Origin: Colimorpha sp045639845
Lineage (GTDB): Bacteria; Bacteroidota; Bacteroidia; Bacteroidales; P3
Assembly (NCBI GenBank): GCA_045639845.1
Contig: JAZUDW010000105.1
Span: forward strand, 1-20,936
Length of the DNA: 20,936 nucleotides
Reading direction: 5' to 3'
A program made the translations under genes and the position numbers. The notes under the pieces were generated by a model. That model did not search any database, was not told where the DNA came from, and saw only the letters and a program-made list of their open reading frames with translations. This document shows positions 16,355-20,936 of this stretch, in pieces. The stretch's first letter is position 1. Every line of letters begins with the position of its first letter.

Positions 16355-18408
16355 TACTGTACCACGATACGACGAACGATACGTTCACCGTTGTTGGCGG
16401 TAAACACTACGCTATAGATACCTTTGGTGAAGTTGTGGGTATCGATATTGTAGAGGATGTCGCCCGAAGCATCGAGGGTGGTAGCATGGATGGTACGGCC
16501 CATAGCATCAACAATCTGAACATTGTAGTGCATACCATCGCCAAGGTTCATACGGATCGAAGTCTTGTCGATAGCAGGGTTGGGGAAGAATTCGCCCATC
16601 ATGTCGGACTCAGCCTCTTCTATAGCCAGAGGCATGTTTACACCCATGTAGAAGGTGTAGTAGCCACCCTGACCAGCGGTGATAGGTTTGGTCTGGGTCT
16701 TGCCATTGTTGCTGGTAGCAGCGATGTAGTATTCAACGGTATTGTAGGCATCGGCAGCATGAGTGAAGGTGTTGGTAGGGATAGTGCCGCTGAAGGTGCC
16801 GCCGTTGTCGGCGAGAGACACCTCCTGCCATGCACCGCCGTCTACGCGGTAGAAGCACTTAGCCTCGCTGATGCCGCTGCGATTGCTTATTTCGGCACGG
16901 ATAGTAGCACTACTGTTGGCATAAGCATTGCCGTCGCCGGTGATAGAGGGATGGAGAATACGGATAGGATTGTCGGCAGGGATCTGCTTGGTGATGCAGT
17001 GGATAGCACCGCCCGAGCCGTCGAAGCTACGAACGTCGATAGGATAAACAGTGTAGCCAGGATAAGCTTTCTTCACCACTTCGAGGTTCTCAGCATCCCA
17101 CTGAGCCTGAGGCACACCGTTCACCACAGCCGAGAAGCAAGGCTGCACGAGCACATTGTTCACGAAGGTATGGTTGCTGTAGGTACGGGTAAAGTTGCTA
17201 TTGTAGGAAGACTGGCTGGAGAAAGTGCCGCCATTGTTGGTGCTGGGGAAAGGAATACCGTGGCTCTTATAGTTCACGTCGAAATAAGACATATAGGAAG
17301 TCAGCGAATCCATGTTCTTCAGTCCCGTCTTGTAGTCGGCCCAGTTGCTGTAGCAATCGGGCATGATAGAGAATACGAACTCGTTCTCGTCCCACATATC
17401 GGCATAGAGATCCACGTGACCCGTACCGCCGTCATACTTGAAGGTGGGGAGGATATAGGTGGCACGAGTGCCTAGTATATGAGCAAGAGAATCCTTCACC
17501 TGAGCACGGGTGAGGGCGGGCTTGTTGGTATAGTTGATGGTGTTGGGGTTCACACCGTCCCAGGACAGTTGGCCATAGCCATCCATATTGTTGCTGTAGA
17601 TAGCATCGCTACTCAGCACCATGCCGGCACCGTCAACCAAGCAGTTACCACCTTCCCATTCGATAGTGGTGATGTAGTTGGGAATACCCATCTGGGCTTC
17701 AATATGCGAAGGCAGAGAGTCATCGAGAGCACGACCGGGATAGTACTCGAAATCCACCATAGCCACGCTGTCCTGATCGCCGTAGTAGAAGCAGATAGGA
17801 CCGCAGTCGCGGAACCAGAACGAGTTGCCGGAGCCTTCTATAAAACGCATGTTGTCGTTACGGAGACCCATGCGAGCCAATTTGCGTTTGATGATAGCCG
17901 AATCCGAAGCCTGCTCTACACGAACCCAAGCCTCAGCACCACCCAGCTGTATAGCATCCATCAGGTAGAAAAACACATCCTGGAAGCTGCCATTGGCAGT
18001 ATCGGGCACAGCCACATAGGGGCCCGAGCCAGCCTGCTGCCAGCCACCAGTATAGTGGTAGTAGTCGGCCACACCAGTCACCATAGGATCGGCAGTCCAA
18101 TATTGGTCGCCCACATGACCCTCAGGATAGTAGTTGTAGTAGCACGTCACCACGATAGCCTTTACCTCTTCCCATTCGCCGGGGAACCAGCGGTCGGCAG
18201 GCAAAGCCAAACCAGCTTTGGCACCCTCTTTCGCCATCTGGGCAGGAGTACCCAAAGGAATATTCTTGTTGAAATGCTGAGCCGCATCACGTTTGTGGAA
18301 CATCTCCAAACGTTCGCGCAGCATCTGCTCGCTCTGAGCTTTAGTCTGAGCCACGGCCGTACCCATTAAGGCTGCCATGGCCATAAACATTACAAAAGTC
18401 TTTTTCAT
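16354..18408 (-). CDS. Secreted peptidylarginine deiminase-like protein (PPAD homologue) with T9SS domain
   Basis: 684 residues. A Sec signal (MKKTFVMFMAMAALMGTAVA) precedes a deiminase domain (about 70-490) with the complete catalytic set of the PAD_porph family: D201 in WFRDCGP, H331 and D333 in GGTGHVDLY, and nucleophile C471 in GGAIHCITK, plus EGGNCLVD. An Ig-like region (about 500-600) and a type A T9SS C-terminal domain (EFFPNPAIDK ... GIYSVVF, about 605-684) follow, the same order as Porphyromonas gingivalis PPAD (556 residues) but longer, with more residues between His and Cys. PPAD turns C-terminal peptidyl-arginine into citrulline; activity and peptide preference here are inferred. 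No gingipain gene lies nearby; a C10 protease does, 8 kb away. Confidence 0.9.
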   Translation of the reverse strand: MKKTFVMFMAMAALMGTAVAQTKAQSEQMLRERLEMFHKRDAAQHFNKNIPLGTPAQMAKEGAKAGLALPADRWFPGEWEEVKAIVVTCYYNYYPEGHVGDQYWTADPMVTGVADYYHYTGGWQQAGSGPYVAVPDTANGSFQDVFFYLMDAIQLGGAEAWVRVEQASDSAIIKRKLARMGLRNDNMRFIEGSGNSFWFRDCGPICFYYGDQDSVAMVDFEYYPGRALDDSLPSHIEAQMGIPNYITTIEWEGGNCLVDGAGMVLSSDAIYSNNMDGYGQLSWDGVNPNTINYTNKPALTRAQVKDSLAHILGTRATYILPTFKYDGGTGHVDLYADMWDENEFVFSIMPDCYSNWADYKTGLKNMDSLTSYMSYFDVNYKSHGIPFPSTNNGGTFSSQSSYNSNFTRTYSNHTFVNNVLVQPCFSAVVNGVPQAQWDAENLEVVKKAYPGYTVYPIDVRSFDGSGGAIHCITKQIPADNPIRILHPSITGDGNAYANSSATIRAEISNRSGISEAKCFYRVDGGAWQEVSLADNGGTFSGTIPTNTFTHAADAYNTVEYYIAATSNNGKTQTKPITAGQGGYYTFYMGVNMPLAIEEAESDMMGEFFPNPAIDKTSIRMNLGDGMHYNVQIVDAMGRTIHATTLDASGDILYNIDTHNFTKGIYSVVFTANNGERIVRRIVVQ

Positions 18409-18420
18409 ATTATTCTCTTT

Positions 18421-18512
18421 TAAGTGATCAGTGAGGCTGACGCTGTTTGGTTGTTTATTTGTTTAATTGTTATCTGAAGAAGTCTTCGATCATCAAATCA
18501 GTATTGTCAGTT
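18421..18512. repeat. Composite dispersed repeat between kce and the PPAD-like gene
   Basis: AAGTGATCAGTGAGGCTGAC (18422-18441), then GCTGTTT, TTTATTTGTTTAATTG, and AGTCTTCGATCATCAAATCA (18481-18500) with GTATTGTCAG, matches 10203-10265 and 10379-10388 block by block. It fills most of the 125-bp gap and ends 22 bases before the kce stop. A promoter for the PPAD-like gene would have to lie within it; none with the TAnnTTTG box was found. Confidence 0.82.
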
Positions 18513-18533
18513 CACTCATCACTAAACTCTTTA

Positions 18534-19361
18534 CTATTTCTTAAGACCCAAGATTACGCGAGCCTCGTCGCTGGTAGCCACCTCACGGCCCAGCAGTTTG
18601 GCCATACGGACCACTTTGTCAACCAATTCACCGTTGCTCTTAGCCAGCACACCACGCTCCAGGTAGAGGTTGTCCTCGAAACCTACGCGTACGTTGCCAC
18701 CCATAGCGATAGCGGGAGCAGCCAACGTGAAAGCATGACGGCCAATACCGGTAGCGGTCCAAGTAGAGCCAGCAGGTATCTTATTCACGAGCCAGCAGAG
18801 GTTGTCAACCGTTGCGGGGGTACAGCCAGGAACGCCAAGCACGAAGTTGAACTGCATGGGAGCACCTGGCACCTCGCCTTTGCGAGCCATGGTGAGTATA
18901 GTGTCGAGATGACCCATCTCGAAGCACTCGTATTCAGGCTTGATACCGCGCTCCATCATGCGCTTACCGAAAGCACGCATGGTAGGCATGGTGTTGTCGA
19001 AGATCTCGTCGCCGAAGTTGCAGGTACCGCAGTCGAGGGTAGCCATCTCAGGCACGGGATTGGTGTTGGTAGAATCCAAACGCTCATCGGGGGTCATACC
19101 CACGGCACCACCGGTAGAGGGGATGAGGATCACATTGGGGCAAGCCTTCAAGATAGCCTCGGTGCACTCCTGGAAGCGAACGTGGCTCTGGGTAGGCTTA
19201 CCATTATCCTCACGTACATGGAGGTGAACAATAGCAGCGCCAGCATCAACAGCGCTCTTAGCCTCGCGAACAATTTCTTCTACGGTATAAGGAACGTTGG
19301 GATTCTGTTCCTTGGTCACTTCAGCGCCACAAATAGCAGCGGTAATGATAAGTTTTTCCAT
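18534..19361 (-). CDS. kce: 3-keto-5-aminohexanoate cleavage enzyme (BKACE family)
   Basis: 275 residues, the usual length. The enzyme condenses 3-keto-5-aminohexanoate with acetyl-CoA and cleaves it to acetoacetate and 3-aminobutyryl-CoA, a step of anaerobic lysine fermentation. The TIM-barrel zinc ligands are H46 and H48 (VHLHVRE), with E14 in CGAEVTK and the acidic GFEDN site at E229-D230. STGGAVGMTPDERL and FEMGHLD are family hallmarks. BKACE members vary in substrate, so the specific assignment rests on close fit of these segments. The partner genes (kamA, kamDE, kdd, kal) are not in the window. A TAnnTTTG box precedes it. Confidence 0.85.
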   Translation of the reverse strand: MEKLIITAAICGAEVTKEQNPNVPYTVEEIVREAKSAVDAGAAIVHLHVREDNGKPTQSHVRFQECTEAILKACPNVILIPSTGGAVGMTPDERLDSTNTNPVPEMATLDCGTCNFGDEIFDNTMPTMRAFGKRMMERGIKPEYECFEMGHLDTILTMARKGEVPGAPMQFNFVLGVPGCTPATVDNLCWLVNKIPAGSTWTATGIGRHAFTLAAPAIAMGGNVRVGFEDNLYLERGVLAKSNGELVDKVVRMAKLLGREVATSDEARVILGLKK

Positions 19362-19431
19362 CAGTATCTTTTTTTATAATTAATTCGTTTTCTTCATTCT
19401 TCCTCTGCCGTCATACAGACACAAAGGCACT

Positions 19432-19440
19432 GCAAAAATA
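19432..19440 (-). promoter_or_regulatory. kce: Probable kce promoter -7 box
   Basis: TATTTTTGC on the - strand (19440-19432), preceded by TTTG, matches TAnnTTTG. It is 71 bases before the ATG. A T-rich stretch rather than a clear TTTG lies about 20 bases upstream. Confidence 0.5.
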
Positions 19441-19530
19441 CAAAGAAAAAAATAGAACTGAAAAAAAACTTTAGCGATGATGAATAATAAGTCGGCGACC
19501 AGCATCGAGCCAATGAGCATAGCCTGCTAT

Positions 19531-19604
19531 GCAAAGAAGACCTGTGGACTTAGATAGTGGTCCGTAAGGATTGTGCAAAACGAGAACAAAGAAGGACGAG
19601 AAAG
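19531..19604 (-). repeat. REP-like dispersed element, partial copy 3
   Basis: GCAAAGAAGACCTGTGGACT and TAGTGGTCCGTAAGGATT resemble the first half of the elements at 15621 and 19681, including AAGGATTGTGCA. The right half, with the CCAAGTAATTTTTT end, is missing or too diverged to see. Confidence 0.65.
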
Positions 19605-19631
19605 TTCGGTAAACCTTTGAGCATTTGGCCA

Positions 19632-19647
19632 GCAAGTCCCCACTTGC
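19632..19647. repeat. Perfect short hairpin between REP-like copies
   Basis: GCAAGT (19632-19637), loop CCCC, ACTTGC (19642-19647). It lies in the spacer between the partial and full REP-like copies and could be part of a larger folded element. Confidence 0.6.
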
Positions 19648-19680
19648 AGAGTAGCAAAATGGTCGATATAGCCAACAATG

Positions 19681-19807
19681 TGAAGAAATCCAGAAGACTT
19701 CGATAGTGTTCCTGCAAGGATTACGCAGCGGAGCAAACAACACGGAGAATAAAAAGCGTATCAAGCTGTCATAACATTGTGTACCAAGTTATTTTTTTCA
19801 TCATCAC
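19681..19807 (-). repeat. REP-like dispersed element, copy 2
   Basis: Full-length partner of 15621-15744, sharing GTGTTCCTGCAAGGATTACG and the end TACCAAGTTATTTTTTTCATCATCAC. Its right edge coincides with the TGA stop (19806-19804) of a gene remnant on the same strand. Both full copies therefore sit at the 3' end of a reading frame. Confidence 0.82.
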
Positions 19808-19953
19808 ATATATCTCTTTATAAACGATCTCGCGTATTCTATAAGATTTATCTTCGGGCATTCTTCTGCGACACCGTTACCCAAGTTTGATTCATATTTA
19901 TAGCTACAAGCAGTCGGGGTCCCGTCTTTCGACAAGGTGATATAAAGTTCTGT
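19804..19953 (-). pseudogene. 3' remnant of an unidentified gene
   Basis: A 49-codon - strand frame begins right after a TAA (19956-19954) and has no start codon. It reads like a real protein end: TELYITLSKDGTP, then GVAEECPKINLIEYARSFIK, ending RYM before TGA. The next repeat begins at that stop. I read it as the tail of a decayed gene; chance cannot be excluded at this length. No family was recognised. Confidence 0.4.
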
Positions 19954-19956
19954 TTA

Positions 19957-20430
19957 TTCGGCGGGATCGTCTCATGTTTTTTTTGAGTGAATAGTGGTGA
20001 GTGAACAGACAATACTACCCTGCATTTACATTTTTCGGATCACTCTTCACGAATTAATTCCCGTTTCGCTGAAGAATTAAATGCAGATTTGTACGTAACA
20101 TTTCAACATTAATTGTACAATCGGGAGGCCTCTAATGGTTAATTAAAACGCAAATGACCGTGAATTATCCGAAAGTTTAATCGTAAACAGTTTTTTTGTG
20201 ATCAGTGATAGGTGATGAGTGGTAATGATTGCCGACCTCGGTTACCCCCCGTTCGGTCGCCGACCTCGCTTTTCGTTTCACCGAAGGCGTTGAACAAAGA
20301 TTTGTATGTATCGTTTTTTCGGGAGAATACCTAGGGCAATTTTCTTTGATTTCGCTGTCAAGCGAGGTGAAAATGCAGGTGTGCTTTGTCCGGAATCAAC
20401 AATTTTCACGTAAAATGATGTGGGACGAAA
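19957..20430. other. Gene-free stretch with weak repeats
   Basis: No supported gene. It holds GTGATCAGTGATAGGTGATG (20200-20219), a member of the composite repeat family. GCCGACCTCG (20231-20240 and 20259-20268) occurs twice around GTTCGGTC, diverged from the 30-bp unit. A 9-bp inverted pair CTGCATTTA/TAAATGCAG (20020-20028 and 20078-20086) is also present, with a loop too long to be convincing. Open frames here are low complexity. Confidence 0.6.
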
Positions 20431-20438
20431 ATAAAATT

Positions 20439-20589
<151 letters not shown>

Positions 20590-20633
20590 CGGGGGTGGGA
20601 GAAAATGGTTTTTGCGTAAAAAAGACAAATTCG

Positions 20634-20665
20634 TTGCTGTGGTTTCAATTTTTTTCGTATTTTTG
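20634..20665 (+). promoter_or_regulatory. Bacteroidetes-type promoter pointing right
   Basis: TTG (20634-20636), a 21-base spacer, then TATTTTTG (20658-20665) fit the -33/-7 consensus with correct spacing. Transcription would start near 20672, just before the hairpin-rich stretch. Confidence 0.6.
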
Positions 20666-20749
20666 CAAAGAGATCTAAGCAAATACTTATATGATGAAAT
20701 TAACTTCTTCTATCCAACTGACGGAAAGCAGCACCACCATTCTGCATCT

Positions 20750-20926
20750 AAGAAGAGTGTCTTCTTGGCCTTCAGCAGAGCTCTGTAAGCGATTTAGAAG
20801 AGTGTCTTATTTCAAAAATAAGAGCTCTGTGTTTTCTCCCTCGCGCGTGCGCGAATCAATTTTTCATATGTCGATGGGCTTCGTGGGGTGTGGAGGGTGG
20901 AACTGTTTTCTATAAAAGTATAGAAA
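20750..20926 (+). other. Array of five perfect hairpins/palindromes, candidate structured leader
   Basis: In order: AAGAAGA-GTG-TCTTCTT (20750-20766); CAGAGCTCTG (20776-20785); TCTTATTT-CAA-AAATAAGA (20805-20823); TCGCGC-GT-GCGCGA (20841-20854); TTTCTATA-AAAG-TATAGAAA (20907-20926). The first three are embedded in an imperfect tandem duplication: AGAAGAGTGTCTT occurs at 20751 and 20796, and AGAGCTCTGT at 20777 and 20821. All lie downstream of the promoter candidate at 20634-20665. It could be a long 5' leader of a gene beyond the window, or a small RNA. A 74-codon frame (ATG 20691 to 20915) overlaps, but its product looks random. Confidence 0.6.
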
Positions 20927-20936
20927 TAATTAATTA

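Noticed and set aside
20020..20086. CTGCATTTA/TAAATGCAG inverted pair as a hairpin
   Set aside because: The loop is about 50 bases and the arms only 9; could be chance.
20691..20915. 74-codon frame starting 19 bases after the predicted transcript start
   Set aside because: Position is suggestive, but the product is Ser/Arg-rich without any motif and its codons coincide with the hairpins; kept only as a note to the structured region.

Overview
The window looks like chromosomal DNA of a Bacteroidales bacterium related to the Porphyromonas/Prevotella/Bacteroides lineage. Two secreted enzymes end in a type IX secretion (T9SS) sorting domain, promoter-like sites match the Bacteroidetes TAnnTTTG -7 box, and the gene content fits an asaccharolytic, amino-acid-using anaerobe: a C10 cysteine protease, a lipoprotein metallopeptidase, an agmatine deiminase, a Porphyromonas-type peptidylarginine deiminase (PPAD) homologue and a lysine-fermentation enzyme (Kce). 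The species cannot be named from the sequence.

Left part (1-4300, + strand): a 27-bp tandem repeat runs in frame into an HD-domain hydrolase gene. An A/T-rich tract of about 1.9 kb follows. It holds a membrane-anchored HNH nuclease-like gene and the debris of a small frameshifted gene, and it ends abruptly inside the reading frame of a cytochrome c biogenesis protein. Only the end of that protein's ResB part and its whole CcsA part survive. This looks like an insertion or replacement that cut the gene.

Middle (4300-19361, all - strand): eleven co-directional genes, read from high to low coordinates. They are kce, the PPAD-like T9SS cargo, a short TatD-type hydrolase overlapping the PPAD-like stop by one base, a family 2 glycosyltransferase, trmH, sufB, a second SpoU methyltransferase, an agmatine deiminase, serS, the C10 protease and the lipoprotein metallopeptidase. 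They are mostly separated by 100-400 bp gaps rather than forming one operon. The likely short units are sufB-spoU and PPAD-TatD. Strong intrinsic terminators close serS and the metallopeptidase gene.

The gaps are filled with a dispersed repeat system: 27/30-bp unit arrays that keep one frame open, a composite AAGTGATCAGTGAGGCT-type repeat with GATCACTGATC palindromes, and a REP-like element of about 125 bp. One REP-like copy supplies the last codons of the TatD gene.

Right end (19362-20936): no confident gene. It holds REP-like copies, a 3' gene remnant, a 34-base adenine run flanked by palindromic CTCCAATGGA motifs, a good promoter candidate pointing right, and five perfect hairpins or palindromes in the next 260 bases. 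That structured leader is the most unexplained element in the window. No CRISPR array, tRNA, rRNA or transposase gene was recognised.
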